Shown here piece by piece: positions 32,248-45,193 of a DNA stretch of 50,519 bases. The position numbers were made by a program, and so were the translations under genes. The notes below the pieces were generated by a model, which worked only from the letters and a program-made list of their open reading frames with translations, searched no databases and was not told the DNA's origin. The stretch is from Dehalococcoidia bacterium (GTDB lineage: Bacteria; Chloroflexota; Dehalococcoidia; Lucifugimonadales; UBA1123). The stretch is taken from the NCBI GenBank assembly GCA_009838465.1, contig VXRN01000060.1, forward strand, positions 1 through 50,519. Reading direction: 5' to 3'. Position 1 is the stretch's first letter. Each line of letters starts with the position of its first letter.

Positions 32248-34083
32248 CTACTGCTTGAGTGTGATGGACTCGAAGTTACGGCGGTTTCCGGGCTTCAGTC
32301 CCCAGTCTTCGACTATGGCAGGGTTGAAGTAGAGCGGGTCGGGAGAGAACACGACTCCGAACCCGATTTTGGTATCGAAGAAGAAGTCGCCCATCTCCAT
32401 GTTAGCCTGTATGCGCGCTTCCTTGTCGCGCGGGGCGGCGTTCACCTTCTCCATCGCCTGGAATGTCTCAATCGCCTCTATGCCCCAGTTCCAGTCGCCC
32501 TCGCTCCAGGTAGAACCCTCGGCGGCGGCGAACCTGGGCAGGTCCATCGTCGCCGTCTCGTTTCCGCCGAGCCAGGCGTAGAGGTATTCGGTCTTTCTCT
32601 CCACCAGCTTGGGCCTGAATGCCTGGTACGCGGTCCTGTCTATCCTCGGAGTGAGACCGATGTTTGCCCACATCGTGGCAGTGGCTTCCCAGACTTCCTG
32701 GTTGAGCGAGCCAATGTCCGGCGCGACGAAAATCGGTATCTCGAAGCCGCCGCCGTAGCCTGCCTCGTCGAGCAACTCTATTGCCCTGTCGGGGTCGTAG
32801 GGGATTATCCACCTGTCCGGGTGTTCGGGAAGCACGCTCACGAAGTACGGCACGTACTCGGGGCGTCCGACGCCAAGGAGTACCTCTTCGTTGATCAGGT
32901 CGCGGTCAATGGAGATCGCGAGAGCTTCTCGCACCTTGCGCGCCCTCTCGTGGCGTTCGGGATCGTTGGGGTCGCCTATCCAGGGGTGGTCGTCGTCGGG
33001 CAGGAATCCTGGACGCGGCGGAACAGGCTCATCCCTGTCGTGGTACGTCTGCTGCCAGAAGTTGCCGCCCACGCCGACGAACTGCTGAGAGCCGCCGATG
33101 TGGTCGTTGATGGGCTTGATGCCGGAGTCCGTGAGGTCCTGGAGGAAGCTGATGGGAACCGAGTCTATGATCGCGACCTCGCCGGTCTTGATGGCGGCGA
33201 CGCGGGTCGAGGCCTCGCCCATCTCCAGCACCCGCAGGGTGTCGAATGAGGACTTGCCACCGTGGTGGTCGGCAAACGCCTCGCCCACGAACTCGTTGTC
33301 GGCGGTCCAGCTAGACATCTGGAACGCGCCGGTGCCTATCGGCGTCTGGAGCGCGACGTCCGCGCCGGCGTCGTCCACGTGCTTCTTGCTGGTGACGTTG
33401 GCGATGCCGAGGTATATCCTGTCCCACTCAATGGTGAACTGCTCGACTGGGAACTCCACCGTGTGGGAGTCTATGACGACCAGCGGCTCGAGGTGGTTGT
33501 TTATAAAGCCGACCGAGCCGTGAATAGACTCGGGGTTCTCGAGACCTGCGTCGCCGTAGCTCCACTTGACGTCGTCCGCGGTCATCTCGCCCCATCCACC
33601 ATGGAACTGGACGCCCGTCTTCAGATCCACGGTCACTGTCGTCAGGTCATCGGACAGTGAGTATGACTGCGCGAGCCAGGGTGTGAAACTGAGGTCAACC
33701 TCGCGCTCGACCAGCTTCTCCATGATGCTGAGTCTTTCGGGCATCTGCTCGGGGCCGCCGCCGGTCTGTTTGCTGGGCAGCCCGGTCGGGGCGCCTATCT
33801 TCACCATGGCGACGTGCAGCGTTCCCGCGGTGTCCATGGACATCGCGGGCGCCGTAGTGGGCGCAGGAACGGGGGCCGCCGTCGGCGCCGGAGCCGCAGG
33901 AACGGCAGTCGGGGCAGGGGCGGCAGTCGGGTCTGGAGTTCTGGGGACAGGTGTAGAGAAGTTGACCTGTCCCGGCACACGTTCTTCGGTCGCGCAGGCG
34001 GCGAGGGCCAGGGCCGCCGCCAGCGCGACGACAGTCAACACGGTGACGAGAGTCCGTCGGCCGGACAAGATTCTGAGGTTCAT
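32248..34083 (-). CDS. ABC transporter substrate-binding lipoprotein (SBP_bac_5, oligopeptide type)
   Basis: A 611-residue extracytoplasmic solute-binding protein. The start is ATG 34083 behind GGAGG; a longer in-frame reading upstream lacks support. It has a basic N-terminus, a hydrophobic helix and lipobox LALAAC with Cys30, then a linker of Pro/Ala/Thr repeats (about 45-80). The SBP_bac_5 fold follows: VEREVDLSFTPWLAQSYSLSDDLTTVTVDLKTGVQFHGGWGEMTADDVKWSYGD is the family hallmark, and later come REALAISIDRDLINEEVLLGVGRPEYVPYFVS and YDPDRAIELLDEAGYG. It should hand peptides or other solutes to the two permeases encoded downstream. The long linker fits surface anchoring in a cell wall without a typical outer membrane. 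Confidence 0.92.
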   Translation of the reverse strand: MNLRILSGRRTLVTVLTVVALAAALALAACATEERVPGQVNFSTPVPRTPDPTAAPAPTAVPAAPAPTAAPVPAPTTAPAMSMDTAGTLHVAMVKIGAPTGLPSKQTGGGPEQMPERLSIMEKLVEREVDLSFTPWLAQSYSLSDDLTTVTVDLKTGVQFHGGWGEMTADDVKWSYGDAGLENPESIHGSVGFINNHLEPLVVIDSHTVEFPVEQFTIEWDRIYLGIANVTSKKHVDDAGADVALQTPIGTGAFQMSSWTADNEFVGEAFADHHGGKSSFDTLRVLEMGEASTRVAAIKTGEVAIIDSVPISFLQDLTDSGIKPINDHIGGSQQFVGVGGNFWQQTYHDRDEPVPPRPGFLPDDDHPWIGDPNDPERHERARKVREALAISIDRDLINEEVLLGVGRPEYVPYFVSVLPEHPDRWIIPYDPDRAIELLDEAGYGGGFEIPIFVAPDIGSLNQEVWEATATMWANIGLTPRIDRTAYQAFRPKLVERKTEYLYAWLGGNETATMDLPRFAAAEGSTWSEGDWNWGIEAIETFQAMEKVNAAPRDKEARIQANMEMGDFFFDTKIGFGVVFSPDPLYFNPAIVEDWGLKPGNRRNFESITLKQ

Positions 34084-34197
34084 AGCAATCCCTCCATCGA
34101 AAGAAAAAGCGTAAAGGGGTCGGAACGACGGGGAATGCGGGCACCCCCCATATGACCGAGAAGGTATCACCGAGCGCAGATAGTGTCAATTATCCGC

Positions 34198-34350
34198 GCT
34201 GCCTGCGCAGGGTCTTGCATTTTCGCCTCGCCTTCGACTTCTCGTTCGCCCTGAGCCTGTCGAAGGGCCGTCCGTTCATGGTTCGACAATCTCACCACGA
34301 ACGGACTACTTTAGTGACGCTTAATAATGAAAAGACCCTGGCTGCCTGCG
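34198..34350. mobile_element. 133-bp MITE with 9-bp inverted repeats and 10-bp target duplication
   Basis: GCTGCCTGCG occurs at 34198-34207 and again at 34341-34350. Exactly between them lies an element starting CAGGGTCTT (34208-34216) and ending AAGACCCTG (34332-34340), a perfect inverted repeat. It encodes nothing. Its interior (34219-34267) is nearly the same as 17556-17608 inside the other inverted-repeat insertion. This is the textbook layout of a non-autonomous transposon. Confidence 0.75.
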
Positions 34351-34462
34351 GGGTTAAAGTCCACTCTCTCAGGGAGAGGGGGCTGTTACGCTACCGATTC
34401 CGACGGTCGTCTTGATAGACGCGCACCAGATATTTGACGCTTCCCGAAGCGCCCCAATCCAC

Positions 34463-34468
34463 TATAAT
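34463..34468 (+). promoter_or_regulatory. -10 element of the arrestin-fold gene
   Basis: Perfect TATAAT 33 bases before ATG 34501. A small GCTTC-CC-GAAGC inverted repeat lies in the spacer region; no good -35 is seen at 17 bases. Before it, 34362-34388 holds a remnant of the dispersed hairpin repeat (CTCTCAGGGAGAGGGGGCTGTT). Confidence 0.45.
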
Positions 34469-34500
34469 CACTGGAACAAACACCGGAAAGCGCGGCTTTC

Positions 34501-35382
34501 ATGGCGGGGGGATTCGATATGCCGTTCTCAGACTTTGGTCGCCCCAAGGCTGACCTCAATATTCGCGTGAGCGGGAATACGCTCCGGCCCGGCGACGCGG
34601 TAGAGGCCCGCGTGGAGCTAATGCCCAGGGAGGACTTTCATGTCCGGCTGGGAAGGGTGGAACTGGTCCGGGTGGAGACTTGCGTTCAGATAACCAGAAG
34701 CCAGTACGGTACGCACTATTCGAAGAAGACGCACGCTGTCAGCCTGGCGGAAGGGACGCTGATGGAGAATCAGACCGTTCGCAGGATGGGCGGCCATCGG
34801 CGGGACGTGAGGTTCAGACTGCCGACGGATGCGCTTCCGACGATGAACGGTGCGGTAGTGCAGAAGATCGAGCCTGGCATTGGATGGGAGGTGAGAGCGT
34901 CGCTGGATGTGAGCAGGGCGCGGGATTTGAGCGAGAGTCAGGCGTTCGTCGTGGACAGGATTCCGGCGTTCGATGACTCGCCGCCTCAGCCTGTCGTCGA
35001 GGAAACCGCGCACAGGCAATGCGCCCTCACGCTCAACCTGTCCCGAGGCGAGGCGCGGTCGGGGGACAGGATAGGGGGAAGTCTGAGGGCCGAGATGATA
35101 GAGGACGTGGACGTCGACGGGGTCAGAGTCGAACTTGTCAGGAAAGAGAAGTTCGGCAACGAGGCGCAGGATCATGTCGTGGACAGGGCGGATTTAGAGC
35201 GAGACGAGACGCTTGAGTCCGGTGAGGCGCGCGAGTGGAGCTTCTCGCTGGATGTCGGTCAGGTCAGCATTCCGAGCCTGGAAACCGAAAAGTCGTCGGT
35301 TACTTGGCTGGTGAAAGGCATACTGGACAGGAATCTGCGCCGCGACCTGCGGGTGGAGCGGGAGATCACGGTCGGCTTCTGA
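34501..35382 (+). CDS. Arrestin-fold (Spo0M/Vps26-like) protein
   Basis: A 293-residue protein without signal peptide or membrane helix. It reads as two beta-sandwich halves: residues about 10-160 (ADLNIRVSGNTLRPGDAVEARVELMPREDFHVRLGRVELVRVETC...) and about 170-293 (CALTLNLSRGEARSGDRIGGSLRAEMIEDVDVDGVRVELVRKEKFG...VTWLVKGILDRNLRRDLRVEREITV). The repeated 'G..L..G....G.V.......V..V.VEL.R.E' pattern and the final 'W.VKG.LDR.LR.D..VE.EI.V' are typical of arrestin-like folds such as Spo0M. It probably acts as a protein scaffold; no enzyme site is visible. Alternative start ATG 34519 lies behind a G-rich stretch. Confidence 0.6.
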   Translation: MAGGFDMPFSDFGRPKADLNIRVSGNTLRPGDAVEARVELMPREDFHVRLGRVELVRVETCVQITRSQYGTHYSKKTHAVSLAEGTLMENQTVRRMGGHRRDVRFRLPTDALPTMNGAVVQKIEPGIGWEVRASLDVSRARDLSESQAFVVDRIPAFDDSPPQPVVEETAHRQCALTLNLSRGEARSGDRIGGSLRAEMIEDVDVDGVRVELVRKEKFGNEAQDHVVDRADLERDETLESGEAREWSFSLDVGQVSIPSLETEKSSVTWLVKGILDRNLRRDLRVEREITVGF

Positions 35383-35404
35383 ACGTTCGGTGGAAGCGCG
35401 TGTT

Positions 35405-35595
35405 TTCACCCCCATCCCCGTATCAAGTACGGGGCAGGCTCTAGCCTTCCCCCGTCAAGGGCTGATAGAGGTATGCATTTCACCCTCACCCTAGCCCTCT
35501 CCCAAGGGGAGAGGGAATCTGTTGATCGGATATCGTAGGTGCTTGGATGTTTACCTACCCTTGTCAGCCCATCAAGGGGAAGGGATTTTTGCCTT
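35405..35595. repeat. Dispersed hairpin repeats plus CCCCGTA...TACGGGG unit
   Basis: CACCCCCATCCCCGTATCAAGTACGGGGCAGGCTCTAGCC (hairpin CCCCGTA/TACGGGG, shared with about 26400-26430), a CTTCCCCCGTCAAGGGCTGA half as at 22490, then CACCCTCACCCTAGCCCTCTCCC/GGGGAGAGGGA and a last half with the 'TACCCTTGTCAGCCC' linker. It fills the space between convergent genes. Confidence 0.75.
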
Positions 35596-35613
35596 GCAGC
35601 CTCCGCGCTAGTG

Positions 35614-36120
35614 TCAGCCAGCGGCTCTTCGGCGACGGGAGCGGTCCAGGTTTCGGAGCAGGAAGAGAACCTCGTCAATACTCATGCGTCCGATTGGGCC
35701 GGATGCGTACATGGTGCCGAAGGCGGTTCGGCGGCGCTTGGCGACAAGGAACTCGGTGGGCTGAAGGTAGCGTCCGTGCCGGTCGTCTTCTACCCAGATG
35801 GGCGCCAGGTCGGCCACCTGGTCTTCGGTGATTCCGTAGGCGATGGGGAAGGTTAGTCCCACCTCTTCGGCCATGCGGACCGCCGTCTCGCGGTCCTCTA
35901 CGGTGCCCGCTATGACGGACATTCCTAGCTCTTCCAATTCGTCCAGGTTATTCTGATAGCTGGCTAACTGCCGCCGGCAGTAGGGTCACCACACGCCCCG
36001 GTAGAACATCAGCGCGAGATACCGGCCGGGAATCTCGTCCGGAAGCGTGACGGTCGAGCCGTCGGTGAGGTTCAGTTCGATTGTGGGAAAGGGATCTCCC
36101 TGTATGAGCTTCTCAGTCAT
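35614..36120 (-). CDS. Peroxiredoxin-like AhpC/TSA selenoprotein (in-frame TGA at the active-site Cys)
   Basis: A 168-codon gene with a single in-frame TGA (35988-35986, codon 45). Start ATG 36120 follows AGGAG by seven bases. Before the TGA the frame reads GDPFPTIELNLTDGSTVTLPDEIPGRYLALMFYRGVW; after it, PYCRRQLASYQNNLDELEELGMSVIAG, all in one frame. The AhpC/TSA (redoxin) family has WCPYC here, so TGA replaces the first Cys of CxxC, giving WUPYC with Cys48 as resolving residue. This is the hallmark of selenocysteine insertion. Right after the TGA an ACTGCC-GGC-GGCAGT hairpin (35981-35967) with a G in the loop could serve as SECIS, though it is closer than in E. coli. The enzyme should reduce peroxides with thioredoxin-type donors. 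A nonsense mutation is the alternative. Confidence 0.75.
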
Positions 36121-36215
36121 AGCGTTTCTCCTGGCCACGCATTCCAGCATCATTTGCGCTTGCAGGATACTACATATCACGCTTGAACGACAGGGCGCGG
36201 AGCGGGTCTGAAAGT

Positions 36216-36244
36216 TTGACACAACTTTCACAAAGTGCTATATT
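36216..36244 (+). promoter_or_regulatory. Promoter of the second glutamine synthetase (TTGACA-17-TATATT)
   Basis: Near-consensus -35 TTGACA (36216-36221) and -10 TATATT (36239-36244), spacer 17. Two GlnR-like half-sites, TTGAC and TTCAC, at 11-base pitch (36216 and 36227) overlap it, but without the further copies seen at amt, so control by the same factor is doubtful. The leader is about 120 bases. Confidence 0.65.
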
Positions 36245-36296
36245 TTTGACTGTTTTCTTAGGTGACTTTGCGCCTCTTTTTGCGCTTGATTTCATC

Positions 36297-36368
36297 ATGC
36301 CGAGGACAAGACGAACCGATATAGAATTCGACCAGTCCCAGACAACCGACTACCAAGCCCCCTGCTAG
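36297..36368 (+). other. 23-codon leader frame ending two bases before glnA2
   Basis: ATG 36297 to TAG 36366-36368 encodes MPRTRRTDIEFDQSQTTDYQ plus APC, a charged peptide. It lies wholly inside the predicted leader. glnA2 has no ribosome site of its own, so ribosomes finishing this frame could restart on its ATG at 36371. The leader frame itself also lacks a clear ribosome site, so it is only a candidate. Confidence 0.3.
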
Positions 36369-36370
36369 AT

Positions 36371-37705
36371 ATGGTGGACCGCGACCAGGCAATCGAATAC
36401 GCGCTGAAAGAGGCCAGAGACAACGACGTCAAGTTCATTCGCCTCTGGTTCACCGATATTCTGGGCAACCTCAAGGGCTTCGCCATCACGGTCGAGGAGC
36501 TCGAATCCGCATTGACCAGGGGTATGGGATTCGACGGCTCGGCGATAGAGGGCTTCGCGCGTGTCGAGGAGAAAGACCTGTACGCGCTTCCCGACCCGAA
36601 CACATTTGCCATACTGCCCTGGCGTCCGCGTGAGAACGCGGTGGCGCGCGTGTTCTGCGACCTGATAACCCCGGACGAAGAGCCTTTCGAGGGCGACCCG
36701 CGCTTCGTGCTGCGCCGCAACATCGAGCGCGCAACCAGGATGGGCTTCACCTACTACGTGGGCCCTGAGATAGAGTATTTCTACTTCAAGGACGACACCT
36801 GGCCCAACACAGTGGACAAGGGTGGCTACTTCGACCAGGACACGACCGACTTCGCCACCGACCTGCGCCGCGAGACGGTGCTCATGCTCGAAGAACTCAG
36901 CATACCCGTGGAGGCGAGCCACCACGAGGTCGCGCCCAGCCAGCACGAGATTGACCTGCGCTACACGGACGCTCTCTCCATGGCGGACGCGGTGATGACC
37001 TACAAGCTGGTGGTGAAGGAGATTGCGCAGCGGCACAACTGCTACGCGACATTCATGCCCAAGCCCATCGCGACCGTCAACGGCAGCGGGATGCACATCA
37101 ACCAGTCGCTGTTCACGGGCGGTCGGAACGCATTCTACGACGCCGAGGACCCCGACAGACTGTCGGATACGGCAAAGCATTTCATTGCGGGCCTGCTGAA
37201 GCACGCCAGGGAGATAACCGCCGTAACCAACCAGTGGGTCAACTCGTACAAGCGGCTGGTCCCGAATTTCGAGGCGCCCGTGCATGTGACGTGGGCGAAC
37301 GTGAACCGCGCCGACCTGGTGCGCGTTCCCTCATTCAAGCCCGGCAGGGAGGAGTCGCGTCGAATCGAGTATCGCGCACCCGACCCTGCGTGCAACCCGT
37401 ACCTGGCCTTCAGCGTAATGCTCGCTGCAGGACTGGAAGGCGTAGAGCGCGAGTACGACTTGCCCGAACCGGCTGCCGGCGACGTGTTCGAGATCTCGGA
37501 CACCGAGAGGGCCGGACGGGGTATCGAGTCGCTGCCGAACAACCTCCTGGAAGCAATCCATATCACTGAGGAGAGCGAGCTTGTCAGGAAGGCGCTCGGC
37601 GATGCGGTCTTCGACAACTTCCTGGCGAACAAGAAGATTGACTGGGAGCGATACGGAGCGCAGGTTACCGAGTACGAGATAGGCCGATATTTGCCGACAC
37701 TCTGA
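36371..37705 (+). CDS. glnA: Glutamine synthetase, class I (alpha-type)
   Basis: A 444-residue type I glutamine synthetase, the length typical of the I-alpha group (Bacillus, Thermotoga). Motifs: GMGFDGSAIEGFARVEEKDLYALPDPNTF with Arg64 at the position of the feedback-sensing Arg62 of the Bacillus enzyme, EASHHEVAPSQHEIDLRY, and the ATP signature ATFMPKPIATVNGSGMHINQS. The adenylylation loop NLYDLPPEE is absent. It should therefore be regulated by direct glutamine feedback rather than covalent modification. It is transcribed from its own promoter and followed 85 bases later by gltB and gltD, so here GS and GOGAT form a coherent block. The ATG at 36371 is preceded by a stop codon and no ribosome site. 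Confidence 0.94.
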   Translation: MVDRDQAIEYALKEARDNDVKFIRLWFTDILGNLKGFAITVEELESALTRGMGFDGSAIEGFARVEEKDLYALPDPNTFAILPWRPRENAVARVFCDLITPDEEPFEGDPRFVLRRNIERATRMGFTYYVGPEIEYFYFKDDTWPNTVDKGGYFDQDTTDFATDLRRETVLMLEELSIPVEASHHEVAPSQHEIDLRYTDALSMADAVMTYKLVVKEIAQRHNCYATFMPKPIATVNGSGMHINQSLFTGGRNAFYDAEDPDRLSDTAKHFIAGLLKHAREITAVTNQWVNSYKRLVPNFEAPVHVTWANVNRADLVRVPSFKPGREESRRIEYRAPDPACNPYLAFSVMLAAGLEGVEREYDLPEPAAGDVFEISDTERAGRGIESLPNNLLEAIHITEESELVRKALGDAVFDNFLANKKIDWERYGAQVTEYEIGRYLPTL

Positions 37706-37790
37706 TCTCGGATAGCAGAAAGTCATTCCCGCAAAGTCTCGCGCTCATATCCCGCTGTATTTACGTAATGAATCTATTCAAGGCATAGCT

Positions 37791-42374
<4,584 letters not shown>

Positions 42375-42440
42375 TTACACTTGCCCGGATTTATTTCTTA
42401 ATCGTCTCGGACGACTGACTAGAGGATATTCAGACCGATA

Positions 42441-43907
42441 ATGGGAAAACCTACTGGATTCATGGAATGGGCGCGCATCGTCCCGCCGCGACAGGAACCC
42501 GGAGAACGAACGCAGCACTGGCTGGAATTCTACGAGGACTGGCCGGAGGAACAGGCCCGGGCGCAAGGCGGAAGGTGTATGAGCTGCGCCGTCCCATTCT
42601 GCATGGGTGGCTGCCCTCTCGGCAATATCATCCCCGACTTCAACGACCTGGTTTACAGGGGAAAGTGGCGGGACGCTCTCACAGAACTACACTCCACCAA
42701 CAACTTCCCTGAGTTCACCGGACGGATATGCCCCGCCCCGTGCGAGGGTTCGTGCGTTCTCAACATAAACAACGATGCCGTCACCATAGAGTACATCGAG
42801 AAGGCGATAGCCGACAGGGGCTGGCGTGAGGGCTGGATAGTCCCGGAACCGCCCGAATTCAGAAGCGGCAAGAGCGTTGCCGTAATCGGGTCCGGCCCCG
42901 CCGGACTTGCCGCCGCGATGCAATTGAACAGAGCCGGACACACGGTAACCGTGTTCGAGCGAGATGAGTACGTAGGTGGACTTCTCAGGCTTGGCATCCC
43001 TGAATTCAAATTGGAAAAGAACGTCGTGCAGCGCCGCGTTGACCAGATGAGTGCGGAAGGCGTCGAGTTCAAGACCGGTGTTTATGTGGGCAAGGATATT
43101 CACGCCGACCGGCTCAGGGATGACTTCGACGCCATCTGCCTGACCGGCGGCTCCACCATCGCGCGCGATCTTCCCATCCCCGGCCGCGAGCTCGATGGCG
43201 TACACCTGGCCATGGAGTTTCTGACGCAGCAGAACCGGGTTCTCGCCGGCCAGACATTTGGCTCGGACGAACGCATAGTCGCGGAGGGCAAGCGCGTGCT
43301 GGTGCTGGGCGGAGGCGATACCGGCTCCGACTGCGTTGGTACCGCCCACAGGCAGGGCGCGGAGGTCGTCTATCAGTTCGAGCTCCTGCCGGAGCCTCCG
43401 GTTACGCGCCGTGACAGCAACCCCTGGCCGCAGTGGCCGATGATCCTGCGCACGTCCTCATCTCACGAAGAGGGCGGAGTGCGGGACTACGATATCCTGA
43501 CCAAGAACTTCTCAGGCCGCAACGGAAGGGTCGAGAAGATGCACGCGGTCCGGTTGGAATGGGGCCCGCCCGAAGAGACCGGCCGCCCTGCCATGATCGA
43601 GATCCCAGGCTCCGAGTTCGACCTGGATGTTGACTTGGTACTGCTCGCGCTCGGCTTCGTTCACCCCGAGCGTGAAGGTCTGCTGGAACAACTCGGCGTC
43701 CAACTCGACGGTCGCGGCAACGTATCCACCGGACCGAACAAGATGACCTCCGTGCCGGGCGTATTCGCCGCCGGAGACATGTCGCGCGGACAGTCGCTCG
43801 TAGTATGGGCCCTCGCCGAGGGGCGAGAAGCCGCGCGCGGCATTGACGAATACCTCATGGGCAAGACCAGCCTTCCGCACTCGGTCAACACCGTCCCAAC
43901 GATGTGA
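42441..43907 (+). CDS. gltD: Glutamate synthase small subunit (GltD)
   Basis: A 488-residue beta subunit of NADPH-GOGAT. The N-terminal part holds the cysteines for two 4Fe-4S clusters: CMSCAVPFCMGGC (Cys46, 49, 54, 58) and CPAPCEGSC (Cys97, 101, 105). An FAD-binding Rossmann motif follows (VAVIGSGPAGLAAAMQLNRAGHTVTVFE, near 150), then an NADPH site (VLVLGGGDTGSDCVG, near 290) and the C-terminal FAD motif GVFAAGDMSRGQSLVVWALAEGREAA. It passes electrons from NADPH to the FMN of GltB. It is encoded 66 bases after gltB on the same strand. Confidence 0.96.
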   Translation: MGKPTGFMEWARIVPPRQEPGERTQHWLEFYEDWPEEQARAQGGRCMSCAVPFCMGGCPLGNIIPDFNDLVYRGKWRDALTELHSTNNFPEFTGRICPAPCEGSCVLNINNDAVTIEYIEKAIADRGWREGWIVPEPPEFRSGKSVAVIGSGPAGLAAAMQLNRAGHTVTVFERDEYVGGLLRLGIPEFKLEKNVVQRRVDQMSAEGVEFKTGVYVGKDIHADRLRDDFDAICLTGGSTIARDLPIPGRELDGVHLAMEFLTQQNRVLAGQTFGSDERIVAEGKRVLVLGGGDTGSDCVGTAHRQGAEVVYQFELLPEPPVTRRDSNPWPQWPMILRTSSSHEEGGVRDYDILTKNFSGRNGRVEKMHAVRLEWGPPEETGRPAMIEIPGSEFDLDVDLVLLALGFVHPEREGLLEQLGVQLDGRGNVSTGPNKMTSVPGVFAAGDMSRGQSLVVWALAEGREAARGIDEYLMGKTSLPHSVNTVPTM

Positions 43908-44009
43908 CGACTGGAGATACTGTGACTCGAACTACTGCATAGTCGATTTGCGCGGTCTGCGTACAACCCGTATTTCCCTATGTATTCGAGGAACAGGAAC
44001 TCACGTCAC

Positions 44010-44945
44010 ATGAACAAACTCACGACTCAACACGCCCAGCGAATAGTCTCGACCGTATTCCCCGGCCATCGTCTGCTGTCTTCGACTCCGGCCGCTGCCG
44101 CATTCACCAATTCCGTCCACATACTTCGCTGCGTGTCCCCGTCCGGGAGCGAGACGCGCCTGGCGGTCAAGCGAATGACCGACGACCCGGACCCCGAACG
44201 CGCCACGGCGGACTTTCACGGATTGAGAATCGCGCGGAAACACGGCATCCCAGCACCCGAACCGCTTTATCTTGACAGGACGGGCGACCTGCTCGGACTG
44301 CCCGGAATCGTGTCCGGCTTCATCGAGGGCGAACAGGTCTCACGCCCGGAGGATGTGAGGGCGTGGGCGGTGGACATCGCGCGGATGCTGCTTCGCGTAC
44401 ACGATGCAAGGCCGTCCGTCGAGGACCTCAGCCACATATACGACGGTAGAGAGATGGGCTTGTACTTTCTCAGAGATAGTTGGCCCGACACTATGGCGGG
44501 ACACCCGCTTACCACCCCGATTTTCGAGGCTGTGCTCGAACTGCGGACGAGTCTGGGCCGCGTCCGTCCCGTATTCCTCCACATGGACTACTGGCCCGGC
44601 AACATCCTCTGGCATCGAGGGCGAATATCGGGCCTGGTGGACTGGGACGCCTCTTCCTATGGCGACCCCGCGCTGGACGTGGGCTATTTCAGGATGAATA
44701 TGTACCTGAGAGGCATCAAAGAGGCAGCGGGTATCTTCCTGGACTATTATGAGTCCGAGTCCGGGCCGGTGGAGAACCTTGGCTTCTGGGAGTTGGCGTG
44801 CGCCGTTCGTCCACTGCCTGCACCGGCGCTATGGCTCCCAGAATACTATGAGAAGGGAGACGTGAGCGCTATCGTCAACAGGGCCGAAGCCGATTTCAGC
44901 GAGTTCGTAGAGTCCGCGATACGCAGGGCGTATGCCGGACGCTGA
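44010..44945 (+). CDS. APH-family phosphotransferase (protein-kinase-like fold)
   Basis: A 311-residue protein of the aminoglycoside/choline/homoserine kinase-like fold. The Brenner motif reads HMDYWPGNIL (His191, Asp193, Asn198), and the metal-binding Asp is in LVDWDASSYGDPALDVGYF (Asp211). The lysine of the N-lobe is probably LAVKRM (Lys54), and SGFIEGEQV fits the hinge region. It phosphorylates a small-molecule hydroxyl; the substrate cannot be predicted, and resistance to antibiotics should not be assumed from the name. ATG 44010 has an AGGAA upstream; the in-frame ATG at 43980 would add ten residues without support. Confidence 0.85.
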   Translation: MNKLTTQHAQRIVSTVFPGHRLLSSTPAAAAFTNSVHILRCVSPSGSETRLAVKRMTDDPDPERATADFHGLRIARKHGIPAPEPLYLDRTGDLLGLPGIVSGFIEGEQVSRPEDVRAWAVDIARMLLRVHDARPSVEDLSHIYDGREMGLYFLRDSWPDTMAGHPLTTPIFEAVLELRTSLGRVRPVFLHMDYWPGNILWHRGRISGLVDWDASSYGDPALDVGYFRMNMYLRGIKEAAGIFLDYYESESGPVENLGFWELACAVRPLPAPALWLPEYYEKGDVSAIVNRAEADFSEFVESAIRRAYAGR

Positions 44946-44990
44946 GTTAGGCGATGATGTTTCGAGCCTGTAGCAGTTTGGTCGGCAGGG

Positions 44991-45035
44991 GCACCCCCAT
45001 CCTGACCTTCCCCCGTCAAGGAGGAAGGGATTTTC
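44991..45035. repeat. Dispersed hairpin repeat, single unit
   Basis: CACCCCCATCCTGACCTTCCCCC, loop GTCAA, GGAGGAAGGGATTTTCGCGCCA. One base of the arm differs from the other copies; the tail matches that near 26520. Confidence 0.75.
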
Positions 45036-45113
45036 GCGCCACAGGCAGCGCCGACCGGGTTGATACAGGTGATGGCGTATCCGGCAGGGGGAGCGCAATT
45101 TACTGTCGGCGGG

Positions 45114-45119
45114 TATAAT
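45114..45119 (+). promoter_or_regulatory. -10 element of the 2-hydroxyacid dehydrogenase gene
   Basis: Perfect TATAAT preceded by GGG, the same context as at 167-172. It lies about 75 bases before GTG 45194 and no clear -35 is present. Confidence 0.45.
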
Positions 45120-45193
45120 AGGCGCGAATCGCGGACACAGGTCCGCGCATAGAAGCATTGTCACTCTATGAACACACCCAGGAGGAACGGAAA

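Noticed and set aside
35614..36231. Peroxiredoxin-like gene as a frameshifted or decayed pseudogene
   Set aside because: Both parts are in the same frame, only one codon is affected, and that codon is the catalytic Cys position; the rest is intact. Selenocysteine explains this better, though a single nonsense mutation remains possible.
36216..36231. Full GlnR-like array before glnA2
   Set aside because: Only two half-sites (TTGAC, TTCAC) are present and they coincide with the -35; the further copies at 11-bp steps are missing.
44010..44945. Aminoglycoside resistance gene
   Set aside because: The fold is shared by many small-molecule kinases; nothing here shows antibiotic specificity.
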